From contig NZ_SWCO01000002.1 of assembly GCF_005117025.1 (NCBI RefSeq), forward strand, positions 473,348 through 537,347: a stretch of 64,000 nucleotides of DNA. Direction: 5' to 3'. Origin of the DNA: Alteromonas portus (lineage in GTDB: Bacteria; Pseudomonadota; Gammaproteobacteria; Enterobacterales; Alteromonadaceae). A program made the translations under genes and the position numbers. The notes below the pieces were generated by a model. The model was given only the letters and a program-made list of their open reading frames with translations. It did not search any database and had not been told where the DNA came from. Numbering within the stretch: position 1 is the stretch's first letter; every line of letters starts with the position of its first letter. Shown one piece after another: positions 51,551-59,593 of the stretch.

Positions 51551-51639
51551 TTAGTGGACATCTCCTATAGTGAGATAAGAGGTGACTTATGGCTAATAAA
51601 AAAAAGGTTCAAGACCAAACATAAATACGAGAAGTTTTG
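51551..51639 (+). mobile_element. Possible remnant of an IS3-like left end
   Basis: TTAGTGGACATCTCC followed 30-40 bases later by a ribosome-binding-like GAGGTG and an ATG (51589), then codons for Met-Ala-Asn-Lys-Lys and, one frame off across an eight-A run, RFKTKHKY. Terminal TAGTGGACA and a Lys-rich orfA start are typical of IS3/IS150-type elements. No transposase body or second end is present. This is a weak call from pattern only. Confidence 0.35.
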
Positions 51640-51715
51640 AAAAGCAACGGGTTATACATTTAATACTAAACAAAAAGAAACAAGCCATGCATATTTGTGG
51701 ATATAGGGAATCACC

Positions 51716-52165
51716 ATGAAAAGCAAACTTTCACTTGCACAATATGTTAAGAAGCGAAATGGGGTTCCATTAGGGGCAAGTGGCTCCATGACAAACATGC
51801 TTTCGCGCTCTTTTGGTGCCGCATCTTTTCCAATTTTTTGGCACTATTGGAATCCGATCTGGGGTTACTACTTATCACGCAATGTCATGCGCCCACTTGC
51901 GAGTTTTCTTCCTGTTTCGTTAGCTACTTTTCTTACATTTCTCGTTAGCGGCGCGCTTCATGACTTAGCGGTCTCAATCGTTGAGCTGAAAACCACTATC
52001 TTCTTCACCCCTTGGTTTGGATTAATGGGTTTGATTGTTGTAGTTTCTAAAGCGGCAGGGATCTCATACGGCCATGTAAGTTGGCCTCTTCGTGCGATAT
52101 TTAATGTGTCGTTTAGTATAGTATCGTTAGGTTTAACGTACTTTTTGGAAAAGTTGTACGCATAA
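51716..52165 (+). CDS. Compact MBOAT-like acyltransferase-type membrane protein, copy A
   Basis: A 149-residue membrane protein with three or four helices. FWHYWNPIWGYYLSRNVMRPL followed about 25 residues later by FLVSGALHDLAV recalls the FWRRWH...LSR...FLxSGLxHE core of MBOAT and wax-synthase-type O-acyltransferases, with His in SGALHD in the place of the invariant His. It is far shorter than full MBOAT enzymes, so it is either a minimal domain or a partner protein. It shares most residues with the gene at 58087. The esterase gene follows 11 bases later, so the two probably form one unit. Confidence 0.65.
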   Translation: MKSKLSLAQYVKKRNGVPLGASGSMTNMLSRSFGAASFPIFWHYWNPIWGYYLSRNVMRPLASFLPVSLATFLTFLVSGALHDLAVSIVELKTTIFFTPWFGLMGLIVVVSKAAGISYGHVSWPLRAIFNVSFSIVSLGLTYFLEKLYA

Positions 52166-52176
52166 AGGAAGCTTCT

Positions 52177-53013
52177 ATGAAGTTGTTGATAGCATCACTC
52201 TCAGTTTGGTTGTTTGCCCTTCCATCATTTGCGGGAGATTCCATATTTTTAGGCTCCTCTACATTTCTGGGGTCTGAAATTATGGGGGAGGATAGACCCT
52301 TTATGGTTTACTTACCTCCATCTTACAGTGTAAGTAAAAATATTTATCCGGTTATTTATCTTCTTGACGGCGATATCCACAGATTTAAAGGGTTTGTTGG
52401 CGTACTTGAATCGCTCAGCACTGAAACGTTAGAGAAACAAGTTCAAGAGTCAATCGTCGTTGCTATTCCGAATACCAATAGGTCACGTGACTTAACTCCT
52501 TCGTCCCTAAGAGAGTGGAAGTTTAAAGGCCAAATTTTAGATATATTCACGCAAACGGGTAACGCTAAACAGTTTAGAAAGTTTCTTGAGAACGAATTGA
52601 TTCCTGCCATAGATACCGCATATAGAACTTCTCAAAAAAGAGTTTTGATTGGTGAATCGTTCGGTGGGTTGTTTGCGGCAGACACTTTGCTAAATTCGCC
52701 TTCTGTTTTTACAGATTACTTAATTATTGATCCTACCTCACTTTGGGATAACGATTATTTAAACCGAGAGTTTAATTCTGGTGATAAAGCATTTAAGCCT
52801 AAGTCTCGCGTGTATTTTGCCTTTGCCAATAATTCACACTTAGGCGAAATCGGTTTAACCAATTACAAGTGGGGTACTACTTTTGCTTCATCGGTAATAG
52901 ATTCGACAAAAGGTATATCTCAGCAACAATATTTCGAAAATGAAACGCATGGTACAGTTGCTCTTCTAGCTTGGTACAATGGGCTGAAAGTTCTTTTACC
53001 ATGTACCAAATAA
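52177..53013 (+). CDS. Exported alpha/beta-hydrolase of the esterase D/enterochelin esterase type
   Basis: A 278-residue protein with a signal peptide (cut near PSFAGDS). The fold markers of the PF00756 family are present: RPFMVYLPPSY, YPVIYLLDGDIHRF, and the nucleophile elbow IGESFGGLFA (Ser near residue 167), with Asp in IDPTSLWD and His in ENETHGTV as the triad. Substrate is unknown; relatives hydrolyse siderophores, formylglutathione or acetyl esters. It follows the MBOAT-like gene by 11 bases: an acyltransferase and an esterase in one transcript. Confidence 0.82.
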   Translation: MKLLIASLSVWLFALPSFAGDSIFLGSSTFLGSEIMGEDRPFMVYLPPSYSVSKNIYPVIYLLDGDIHRFKGFVGVLESLSTETLEKQVQESIVVAIPNTNRSRDLTPSSLREWKFKGQILDIFTQTGNAKQFRKFLENELIPAIDTAYRTSQKRVLIGESFGGLFAADTLLNSPSVFTDYLIIDPTSLWDNDYLNREFNSGDKAFKPKSRVYFAFANNSHLGEIGLTNYKWGTTFASSVIDSTKGISQQQYFENETHGTVALLAWYNGLKVLLPCTK

Positions 53014-53133
53014 TGATACGTATAACCTATGACGAAAATAAGTTTTAAATTGTGGAATTAATCACTTCGCGCTTAATTTTACCAAACGCACTATATACCC
53101 TTAATGGGTGTTTAAACCTCATGGAAGAGACAA

Positions 53134-53682
53134 ATGAAGTATTTATTTTTTATAGCTTGTATAACAACCTTAAGTAACCCCTCATATGCCAATGAAGAGT
53201 TCTCCGATTTGCGCGCTGAGTTACTTGAAATGATGAAGCTGGACCAAGATACATTGCATGGTAAAACACAATTTAGCTTTGAAGAACTCAACGCAGAGCA
53301 ATCGAAAAGACTCCAAGAGATAGTTGAGAAATTTGGCTGGCCAACTATAGGGATGGTAGGTAAAGATGCTTCTCAAGCGGCGTGGATTATTGTGCAACAT
53401 GCAGATCACGATATTCAGTTTCAAAATAATATGCTGTCGATAATGCAGCCTTTGGCAATAAGCAAAGAGATTGACCCGGGTAACTACGTATACCTATATG
53501 ACAGAACCCACACGCCTCAACTCTATGGGACACAAGGTAAATGTGAGGGAAGTACCTTTAAACCTTTTCCAATTAAAGACATAGAGCAAATAAATGCGCG
53601 AAGGGGTGAGATGGGGATGTCATCGGCGCAAGAGTATTGGGATATGGCCTCAGAAAGAATGTGTGGCGCAAGTAAGCGTTGA
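53134..53682 (+). CDS. Secreted DUF6624-like protein
   Basis: A 182-residue protein with a signal peptide (cut near SYANEE). The mature part reads DLRAELLEMMKLDQD, then LQEIVEKFGWPTIGMVGKDASQAAWIIVQHADHDIQFQNNML, and YVYLYDRTHTPQLYGTQ. This pattern is that of the DUF6624 family, common in many bacteria and without known function. GGAAG lies seven bases before the ATG. Confidence 0.72.
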   Translation: MKYLFFIACITTLSNPSYANEEFSDLRAELLEMMKLDQDTLHGKTQFSFEELNAEQSKRLQEIVEKFGWPTIGMVGKDASQAAWIIVQHADHDIQFQNNMLSIMQPLAISKEIDPGNYVYLYDRTHTPQLYGTQGKCEGSTFKPFPIKDIEQINARRGEMGMSSAQEYWDMASERMCGASKR

Positions 53683-53743
53683 AAGTGCAAATCATGACAA
53701 TAAAGCAGACATAAAAATAAGACAGGCATATTTGCGAAGAACA

Positions 53744-53821
53744 CTAACAATCGCCAGCGACAAAAATCCATGGGCTCGTTTGGCTTTGCCCCTTAACTCA
53801 ACACATCTTGAAGATTGTTAG
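53744..53821 (+). repeat. Degenerate attC-like inverted repeat
   Basis: A perfect 9-bp inverted repeat, CTAACAATC (53744-53752) and GATTGTTAG (53813-53821), spans 78 bp between two genes. The inner part contains GCCCCTTAACTCAAC, a stretch very like the L' side of many attC sites, and GCCAGCGA / TCGTTTGGC as an inner imperfect stem. L'' and L' do not pair properly and the R boxes miss consensus at one or two places, so this may be a decayed site or coincidence. Confidence 0.42.
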
Positions 53822-53854
53822 AAAATTTAAGTGTTTAATGTAGTTTGGAGAAAA

Positions 53855-54337
53855 ATGAACATAGAAGTAATAACTGCAGATTATTTGAATAACCAACATG
53901 CCGATGATGTTTGTTTTCTACTGAATAGTTACGCAGAGGACCCTATGGGGGGCGGTGCACCTTTAGCAGATTTCGTAAGGAAAAATTTAGCTTTAGAGTT
54001 ATCTAAAATTCCACATGCTTTTAGTGTCATTTGTTATGTTGATAATAAACCTGCAGGACTAATTAATTGTTTTGAGGCGTTCTCAACGTTTAAGTGTAAA
54101 CCCCTTATAAACATACACGATATAGTAGTTTTAAAAGAATATAGAGGCCTAGGTATAAGTCAGGCTATGCTAACTAAAGTTGAAAAGCGAGCTAAAGAAA
54201 AAGGCTGTTGTAAAATTACATTAGAGGTTCTAGAGGGGAACCAGATTGCCAAAAATGCATATATGAAATTTGGCTTCGAAGGATATGAGTTAGACCCTAG
54301 AATGGGCAAAGCTTTATTTTGGCAAAAAATGATTTAA
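53855..54337 (+). CDS. GNAT N-acetyltransferase
   Basis: A 160-residue acetyltransferase of the GNAT fold. VVLKEYRGLGISQAMLTKVEKRAKEKG is the acetyl-CoA loop (R-G-x-G-x-S), and KITLEVLEGNQIAKNAYMKFGFEGYEL gives the typical C-terminal strand-helix pair. The N-terminus has DPMGGGAPLADF, common in a subgroup annotated as aminoglycoside-like or amino-acid acetyltransferases. The substrate is unknown. I take the ATG at 53855, just after GGAG, not the GTG at 53831. Confidence 0.85.
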   Translation: MNIEVITADYLNNQHADDVCFLLNSYAEDPMGGGAPLADFVRKNLALELSKIPHAFSVICYVDNKPAGLINCFEAFSTFKCKPLINIHDIVVLKEYRGLGISQAMLTKVEKRAKEKGCCKITLEVLEGNQIAKNAYMKFGFEGYELDPRMGKALFWQKMI

Positions 54338-54374
54338 ACAACATTTGTCGTTAGACATATAGGAAATAGTCACT

Positions 54375-54662
54375 ATGGAACAGTCAGATGTTAAAAAGTA
54401 TCAAGCTGCTAGGGAAGGTTTAGTAGTTTTGAAGCGATCATCACTTGCAATGCTCTTAATCAGTATTCTTTTACCGTTTTCTCATTCTCTAGGTGTTTCG
54501 CAGTATTTGATTTATATGTTTCCTGGGCTTGCTGTTTTCGTTTTCGCAAATATTTGGGTTGGGTATAAGGGCGTTTCATACAAAGATCTCTTAAACATTA
54601 TTGAGCGACAAATATCTGAAGACCCTAAAGCAATTCAGAGGTTGTCACAGCGCGACACATAA
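54375..54662 (+). CDS. Small two-helix membrane protein, 95 aa
   Basis: Not recognised. Helices at about residues 25-42 and 50-68 (QYLIYMFPGLAVFVFANIWVGYKG) are followed by a soluble basic tail. There is no catalytic motif. It starts 38 bases after the GNAT gene, with GGAAATAG ahead of the ATG. A GTTAGAC heptamer lies in the short spacer at 54350, but no attC stem could be built around it. Confidence 0.5.
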   Translation: MEQSDVKKYQAAREGLVVLKRSSLAMLLISILLPFSHSLGVSQYLIYMFPGLAVFVFANIWVGYKGVSYKDLLNIIERQISEDPKAIQRLSQRDT

Positions 54663-54873
54663 GAAGCGCAATCGACTCGTTCATTTGATCGCTAAGTTGT
54701 ACACACGTTCAAACATTGCTAAAAAGCGCATTTTTATTCATATTACCTACCAGTTGATGTAGATTTAAGTAGCATACTCATTCTTTTAGCCGGTCGCTTT
54801 CATCGAATCACACGAAAATGCGGTAATAGCATTTCACAGGAAGTTGTTGTGCCCTTGGGATAAGGATATCGAT

Positions 54874-55386
54874 TTGAAATTTTTAATAGTTGTAGCAAGT
54901 TCTAGATCTGATGGTAATACTGCAAAGCTATCTCATGTGATAGCAGATAGCCTTCAAGCGGAAATCATTGACCTGCAAAATTTATCAATTTCATATTTTG
55001 ATTATCAAAATCGCAATAAATCCGATAGTTTCATTCCACTGATTGAGCGTATTGTTTCATCAGATTTTGTAGTATTCGCTACGCCAGTATACTGGTATTC
55101 CATGTCAGCGCAGATGAAAACCCTCTTTGACCGTTTTACTGATTTACTTACAATAAATAAAAAATTGGGACGAAGACTTCGGGGGCTGTCTATATCAGTA
55201 ATTGCTACGGGTACAGATGAAGAATTGCCTTCCAGTTTCAAAACCCAATTCGAGCTAATTTCAGACTACCTGGGGCTCGTATACCATGAACCTCTCTATT
55301 GTTCTTGCCAAGAGGAGTTCAACTTTCAGCAACACCAGAAGACTATTCAAGGTTATCTGAGCAGAATATCGTTACAATTACTGTAG
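54874..55386 (+). CDS. NADPH-dependent FMN reductase-like (flavodoxin-fold) protein
   Basis: A 170-residue flavodoxin-fold oxidoreductase. FLIVVASSRSDGNTAKLS is the FMN phosphate loop, IDLQNLSISYFDY follows strand 2, and FATPVYWYSMSAQMKTLFDRFTDLL is the family's second signature. It is likely an NAD(P)H:quinone or flavin reductase. I take the TTG at 54874, seven bases after AAGGA, in preference to an in-frame TTG at 54844. A 210-base non-coding spacer precedes it. Confidence 0.82.
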   Translation: MKFLIVVASSRSDGNTAKLSHVIADSLQAEIIDLQNLSISYFDYQNRNKSDSFIPLIERIVSSDFVVFATPVYWYSMSAQMKTLFDRFTDLLTINKKLGRRLRGLSISVIATGTDEELPSSFKTQFELISDYLGLVYHEPLYCSCQEEFNFQQHQKTIQGYLSRISLQLL

Positions 55387-55562
55387 TCGCTCTAATTGTT
55401 CTTTGTAATAGTAAAACTGGGGCGCTTCTAATGGACAGAAATTTTGGAAGGTAGTTTGGGTTGTACTTTAACAACTGTTTTATAACGTATCTCTGTTGCA
55501 AATGCTTACACTATAGCTAGGCCGTCTTGAGGCCTTCAGAACTAAAAGGATATTACATTAAA

Positions 55563-56015
55563 ATGGAAATTTATAAGGCAGATAGAACGAATATTGAAGC
55601 TGCCTCGGAAATTTTTGATCTTTATCGTCAATTTTATGGTCAACCAACAAATATAAATGCTTGCACTAATTTCCTATCGGAGCGCTTTGAGAAAAAAGAT
55701 TCAAGATTCTTTATTGCGCTAAGTTTCGAAGGGAAACCTTTGGGGTTTATTCAGCTTTATCCTTCATTCTCATCTGTTGCTATGAAAACCATGTGGTATT
55801 TAAACGACTTGTTCGTTGTTCAGAGTGCTAGAAGAAAGGGTGTGGCTAGTGCATTGTTAGAACATGTGAAAGCATACGCTAAAGAAAATAATAGCTTATC
55901 TCTTAAGCTAGCAACGGCAATAGACAATGGCGCAGCAAAAACGCTCTATGAAAAACATGGCTTTGTTAAAGTAACGGCATTCGATCATTATGTATTTCGA
56001 ACAGACACGGAATAA
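55563..56015 (+). CDS. GNAT N-acetyltransferase
   Basis: A 150-residue GNAT enzyme: FIQLYPSFSSVAMKTMWYLNDLFVVQSARRKGVASALLEHVKAYA contains the acetyl-CoA R-x-x-G-x-A loop, and TAIDNGAAKTLYEKHGFVK the C-terminal pair. This is the subgroup often called YhfO-like/general acetyltransferase. I take the ATG at 55563, with AAGGA upstream; an in-frame TTG lies at 55527. The substrate is unknown. Confidence 0.84.
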   Translation: MEIYKADRTNIEAASEIFDLYRQFYGQPTNINACTNFLSERFEKKDSRFFIALSFEGKPLGFIQLYPSFSSVAMKTMWYLNDLFVVQSARRKGVASALLEHVKAYAKENNSLSLKLATAIDNGAAKTLYEKHGFVKVTAFDHYVFRTDTE

Positions 56016-56131
56016 CGATCCGATAAACACACTTACATCTTTTGTTAGTATATGTCCATGTTGGGCGGCCTTGTTTCTGTATTTGCTCACTACGCACCTT
56101 AAGCAAAGTTTTATACTTACAAGGAAGTTAT

Positions 56132-56197
56132 ATGAGTTTCACTAAATCGTTTGAAGTCGGAAGAGGCAGATATCAAAACGCTGTGAAATTTGCGTAA
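56132..56197 (+). CDS. Possible 21-aa peptide or gene remnant
   Basis: An ATG at 56132, four bases after a good AAGGAAG, opens a 21-codon frame (MSFTKSFEVGRGRYQNAVKFA). It may be a true micro-peptide, a leader for the following phosphatase gene, or the 5' remains of a lost cassette gene. The strong ribosome binding site is the only support. Confidence 0.25.
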   Translation: MSFTKSFEVGRGRYQNAVKFA

Positions 56198-56228
56198 ACG
56201 CGAGCTTTCAGTACCACGGGCCAGCTTT

Positions 56229-56891
56229 ATGAATTTAGTATTGTTTGATTTCGATAAAACTATAGTTAACAGAGATACGGGCGCAGCCTATGTAAAGTTT
56301 ATGGTTTGCAGAAATCCTATGCGCCTGTGTATGTGTTTTATAACGACCCCCTTATACATCCCATTTTTGCTGCACAAGAATACTAAGTTTATAGGGTTTT
56401 CCATAATTTTATGGTTAGCAACATTTGGCATGAGCATTAAAAAGGTTGTTCGCTTGCGTAGAAGTTTTATTCGGAGATATTTAAATGAAAGTGCCACTAT
56501 TATTTTTAAAGATGCCGTGCAACATCTGCAGTCACATACTTCAAATGCCGACCAGGTAGTCGTGGTTAGTGGTGCGTCACAATGGATGGTCAAAGCCATT
56601 TTTGTGGCGGCATCTCTTCCTAAAGCTGAATTTGTTTGCTCAGAAGAAGCGCAATTGTTCGGTGGATTTATCTGTAAGTCTCATTGTTACGCGTCTAATA
56701 AAGTTAAGCGTGTACGAAAATTCTATAACTTAGAAAAATACGACTCAATTATTGGTTATTCTGACAGTTCTGTTGATATTCCAATTCTTAAGCTCTGCGA
56801 TAGGCGGTATATTGTTAACCCAAAAGCTCGGTGTTTTGAAAAGTTCTCAAAGTCGTTTAATAAGACGATGTCGGTTCTAAATTGGGTATGA
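56229..56891 (+). CDS. HAD-IB family phosphatase
   Basis: A 220-residue HAD hydrolase of subclass IB (phosphoserine phosphatase-like). Motif I is LFDFDKTIVNRDTG, motif II VVVSGASQWM, and motif IV GYSDSSVDIPILKLC. A hydrophobic stretch at residues about 30-75 forms the cap or a membrane-associated part, as in HAD-IB members joined to phospholipid synthesis. I take the ATG at 56229; the frame is open further upstream but without a good site. Substrate unknown. Confidence 0.8.
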   Translation: MNLVLFDFDKTIVNRDTGAAYVKFMVCRNPMRLCMCFITTPLYIPFLLHKNTKFIGFSIILWLATFGMSIKKVVRLRRSFIRRYLNESATIIFKDAVQHLQSHTSNADQVVVVSGASQWMVKAIFVAASLPKAEFVCSEEAQLFGGFICKSHCYASNKVKRVRKFYNLEKYDSIIGYSDSSVDIPILKLCDRRYIVNPKARCFEKFSKSFNKTMSVLNWV

Positions 56892-56930
56892 TAATTTTGC
56901 TTCTGTCTTATTATCAACAAGGGAAATTTT

Positions 56931-57119
56931 ATGAATTTAAATGCAACAATTTGGGGCCAAGTTTTCTTTATTCTTGCCTTAATTGTCATTTTCTTTACTG
57001 TCAAATTTGCAAAAGGTAAGGCTAGCAATATCGGATTGGTAGCTATTTACGCTGTCTTATTTAATTTCTTTATCCCGCCTATTGGCTGGTTTTACTGTTA
57101 TCGGTGGGCAAGTAAGTAA
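56931..57119 (+). CDS. Small two-helix membrane protein, 62 aa
   Basis: Not recognised. Two helices (about residues 8-25 and 33-55), GQVFFILALIVIFFTV and IGLVAIYAVLFNFFIPPIGWFYCY, joined by a basic loop (KFAKGKAS). AAGGG lies eight bases before the ATG. Such very short double-helix proteins are common in cassette arrays. Confidence 0.55.
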   Translation: MNLNATIWGQVFFILALIVIFFTVKFAKGKASNIGLVAIYAVLFNFFIPPIGWFYCYRWASK

Positions 57120-57319
57120 TGGTTAATACGCAAAATCTACCCTGCGAGGCTAGCGTTATCGACACAAGCTGTTTAGGTAGATGGGTTAAAATTGCACATA
57201 ATTACCAGTAAAACTAAAACTGCAATTAATTTATTAGTACGCATATACTCAGGCAAGGGCGGCATTAGCTCTTAAATTTGAAGCCCGTCTCAGAATATTT
57301 AAAACTCTAAAAGGAATTT

Positions 57320-57949
57320 ATGAAATCGCAGAGTAAAGTTTTATTGAAATTTGTTGGGCTGCTACCCATCGTTTTTCTGCTTATTGTTGTAAGTGTCTTG
57401 GGTGAAAACCACAGAGCTAAAGAACTAGTAGAAAATTATCTCGAAACTGTGAAAGTTGGCTCCGGGGCAGAAAAATGCATTGCTCTAAACTTCGAAAGTT
57501 CAACTGTAGCCAGCCGAAAACTATCCTGTGAAGATCAAAGTTTTCTATTTTTACTTTCACTAATGAAGGCCCTCGAACTAAAGGATTTTGGTAGTGTTGA
57601 ATACAGCACCGGCCTTAGCAAATACTGGACTCCCTTTAGTTCAAAAAACTATGTTGCTGTTCTCGTTACTTTCGAGAACCAAAGTGAAAAAACACTTAAC
57701 AGCGTTATATTTGTTGTTGAACGAGACGGACTATCTTGGACGATTGATAAAATCGATGTTAACAATAAAGAGTTAGTCAGTGTTTATGAAGAGTTCAAGG
57801 ATCTAGACTTATCTCGTTATGTAGAAGTTTCTGATAATAGTTTGGTAATAAAGAATAACCAATTAGAAGGTAGCGAACTGTCTTACATCGACAAGATGGT
57901 TATTAAATACAACCTACAGAGGTTGAATAGGTTTCTCAGAGATAATTGA
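57320..57949 (+). CDS. Hypothetical membrane-anchored protein, 209 aa
   Basis: Not recognised. One N-terminal membrane segment (about residues 9-28) is followed by an exported alpha/beta domain of about 180 residues with two Cys (KCIALNF and KLSCEDQS). The region VAVLVTFENQSEKTLNSVIFVVERDGLSWTIDKID looks like a small cystatin-like or NTF2-like export domain, but I cannot assign it. AAAGGAATTT precedes the ATG. Confidence 0.55.
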   Translation: MKSQSKVLLKFVGLLPIVFLLIVVSVLGENHRAKELVENYLETVKVGSGAEKCIALNFESSTVASRKLSCEDQSFLFLLSLMKALELKDFGSVEYSTGLSKYWTPFSSKNYVAVLVTFENQSEKTLNSVIFVVERDGLSWTIDKIDVNNKELVSVYEEFKDLDLSRYVEVSDNSLVIKNNQLEGSELSYIDKMVIKYNLQRLNRFLRDN

Positions 57950-57961
57950 TGTCCTTATCTT

Positions 57962-58061
57962 AATAACTAGTTGTTTTCTTCACTTACTCTATGTGAGTGA
58001 AGCATAAATTAAATACTGAATTTCTCTTATTAAATTAGTCTTATTTTTATCGCTAGTTATT
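57962..58061. repeat. Inverted repeat in the spacer before MBOAT-like copy B
   Basis: AATAACTAG (57962-57970) and CTAGTTATT (58053-58061) are perfect inverted copies 100 bp apart. A separate hairpin CTTCACT / AGTGAAG lies at about 57979-58003. The 13-mer CTTAATAACTAGT recurs in another spacer at about 59463. This could be a degenerate recombination site, but the R boxes do not fit attC consensus. Confidence 0.3.
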
Positions 58062-58086
58062 GTCTACTTAGTGGGCTGAAATAATC

Positions 58087-58542
58087 ATGAAAAGCACTAT
58101 CTCACTTGCACAATATGTTAAAAAGCGAAATGGGGTTCCATTAGGGGCAAGTGGCTCAATGAGAAATATGCTTTTCCGCGCTTTCGGCGCCCCGTCTTTT
58201 CCAGTGTTTTGGCAGTATTGGAACCCCATTTGGGGTTACTATTTATCACGCAATGTCATGCGTCCGCTTTCGGAATTTTTGCCCACTTCTTTAGCTATCG
58301 TTACTACATTTCTTGTTAGCGGCGCGCTCCACGACATCGCAGTATCAATTGTTAAGTGGAGAACCGTTTTATTCTTCACGCCGTGGTTTGGGATTATGGG
58401 GCTAATGGTTATTGTTTCAAAAAAGTCAGGGGTTTCTTACGGGCAGTTTAGTTGGCTTGTTCGTGCACTAATTAATGCGTCGTTTGTTTTAGTCTCCCTA
58501 GGTGTGACGTACTTCATGAAAACGATGTATGCTTACCCATAA
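58087..58542 (+). CDS. Compact MBOAT-like acyltransferase-type membrane protein, copy B
   Basis: A 151-residue paralog of the protein at 51716. The first 45 residues are almost the same (SLAQYVKKRNGVPLGASGSM), as is the FWxYWNPIWGYYLSRNVMRPL core and FLVSGALHD. The C-terminal half diverges more (FTPWFGIMGLMVIVSKKSGVSYG). The 5' DNA is highly similar in the two copies, the 3' less so, which suggests an older duplication or separate capture of related cassettes. Here no esterase follows; a GNAT gene begins within 30 bases. Confidence 0.65.
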   Translation: MKSTISLAQYVKKRNGVPLGASGSMRNMLFRAFGAPSFPVFWQYWNPIWGYYLSRNVMRPLSEFLPTSLAIVTTFLVSGALHDIAVSIVKWRTVLFFTPWFGIMGLMVIVSKKSGVSYGQFSWLVRALINASFVLVSLGVTYFMKTMYAYP

Positions 58543-58568
58543 ATAGCTAAATATACATGGAAAGTAAA

Positions 58569-59159
58569 ATGTGGTTTAAAGACGTAGAGTTAGAATCTGA
58601 GAACATAAAGCTTGTTCCCTTAACAATGGAACATGCAGACGCTTTAGTAAATGCAACAAATGACGGTGAATTGTGGAAACTATGGTTCACATCTGTACCA
58701 AGCGCTAAAACTATTAATGACTATATTTCGACAGCATTAGAGCACAAAGCTAAAGGACTATCGTTACCGTTCGTGGTTATAGACAAAGCGAGCGGAGAGG
58801 TTATCGGGTCAACACGCTTTTGTAATGCTGATGTTGTAAATCAAAGGGTGGAAATTGGCTACACTTGGTACAGGAAAAGCTATCAGAAAACATCATGCAA
58901 TACCGAATGTAAGCTACTTCTTCTTACACACGCTTTTGAAAGCCTCGAAGCAATCGCTGTAGAGTTCAGAACGAATTGGCATAATCACGCTTCACGAGCC
59001 GCTATTGCTCGTTTGGGCGCAAAACAAGACGGCGTGCTTAGGAATCATCAGAAAATGCCAAATGGCGGGTGTAGAGATACGGTTGTGTTCTCAATCATAA
59101 ATACAGAGTGGCCCTCTGTGAAAGAGAACTTAACTTTTAAGCTTTCAATGTATAACTAA
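58569..59159 (+). CDS. RimJ/RimL-type GNAT acetyltransferase
   Basis: A 196-residue acetyltransferase with the RimJ/RimL architecture: LVPLTMEHADALVNATN at the start, FVVIDKASGEVIGSTRFCN, RVEIGYTWYRKSYQKTSCNTECKLLLLTHAFESL as the cofactor region, and RTNWHNHASRAAIARLGAKQDGVLRNHQKMPNGGCRDTVVFSI near the end. The target could be a protein N-terminus or a small molecule. I take the ATG at 58569, behind GGAAAG, instead of the ATG at 58557, which has no site. Confidence 0.85.
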   Translation: MWFKDVELESENIKLVPLTMEHADALVNATNDGELWKLWFTSVPSAKTINDYISTALEHKAKGLSLPFVVIDKASGEVIGSTRFCNADVVNQRVEIGYTWYRKSYQKTSCNTECKLLLLTHAFESLEAIAVEFRTNWHNHASRAAIARLGAKQDGVLRNHQKMPNGGCRDTVVFSIINTEWPSVKENLTFKLSMYN

Positions 59160-59217
59160 TGAAGAGTGAAGTGCTGGTATTGTTTCGTTTGTTTAAGGCC
59201 ATTTAAAAGGAAAAGCT

Positions 59218-59409
59218 ATGGAACCCATCAATAAGTTCTGCCCTAGATCTGGTAAACCCGTAAAGCCTGATTCGCTTGCCGAATACAGGGGCTATACTGT
59301 TGGATTCTGCAACCCAGGGTGCAGTAGCGATTTCGCCAAAAACAGCGAAGAATGCCCAAACGATACTCAATACTTTAATGTGTTAATAAAAGAAAAGTAT
59401 GGAAAATGA
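59218..59409 (+). CDS. Small Cys-motif protein of the YHS/TRASH-like type, 63 aa
   Basis: A 63-residue protein with FCPRSGKPVKPDSLAEY, then VGFCNPGCSSDFAKN and CPNDTQYFN. The paired Cys (FC, FCNPGC, CP) suggest a small metal-binding treble-clef domain of the YHS/TRASH kind. I recall similar short proteins in marine integrons and next to glutathione transferase-like genes, but function is unknown. AAAGGAAAAG precedes the ATG. Confidence 0.7.
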   Translation: MEPINKFCPRSGKPVKPDSLAEYRGYTVGFCNPGCSSDFAKNSEECPNDTQYFNVLIKEKYGK

Positions 59410-59593
59410 ATCGTTAGAAAGTTTCTCTTCATGGCTGCTAGCGAACATGAATGAAATTATTACTTAATAACTAGTGCAAGTTTGAGTATGCAAAACTAGC
59501 AAACCCTTCGTTTGAAAAGTTAATTAATACAAACGTAAGTCCAAAAAGGGAAATCGTAAGTTTTACGATAAATAAGGAGATAAGTGAGTAACG

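Noticed and set aside
53594..53821. 75-codon plus-strand frame overlapping the end of the DUF6624-like gene
   Set aside because: It overlaps a better gene in another frame, has no ribosome binding site, and its second half coincides with the attC-like inverted repeat.
54350..54356. GTTAGAC heptamer as an R' box after the first GNAT gene
   Set aside because: No L'/L'' stem or R'' box could be placed upstream; only a short local hairpin (AACAACA / TGTCGTT) exists.
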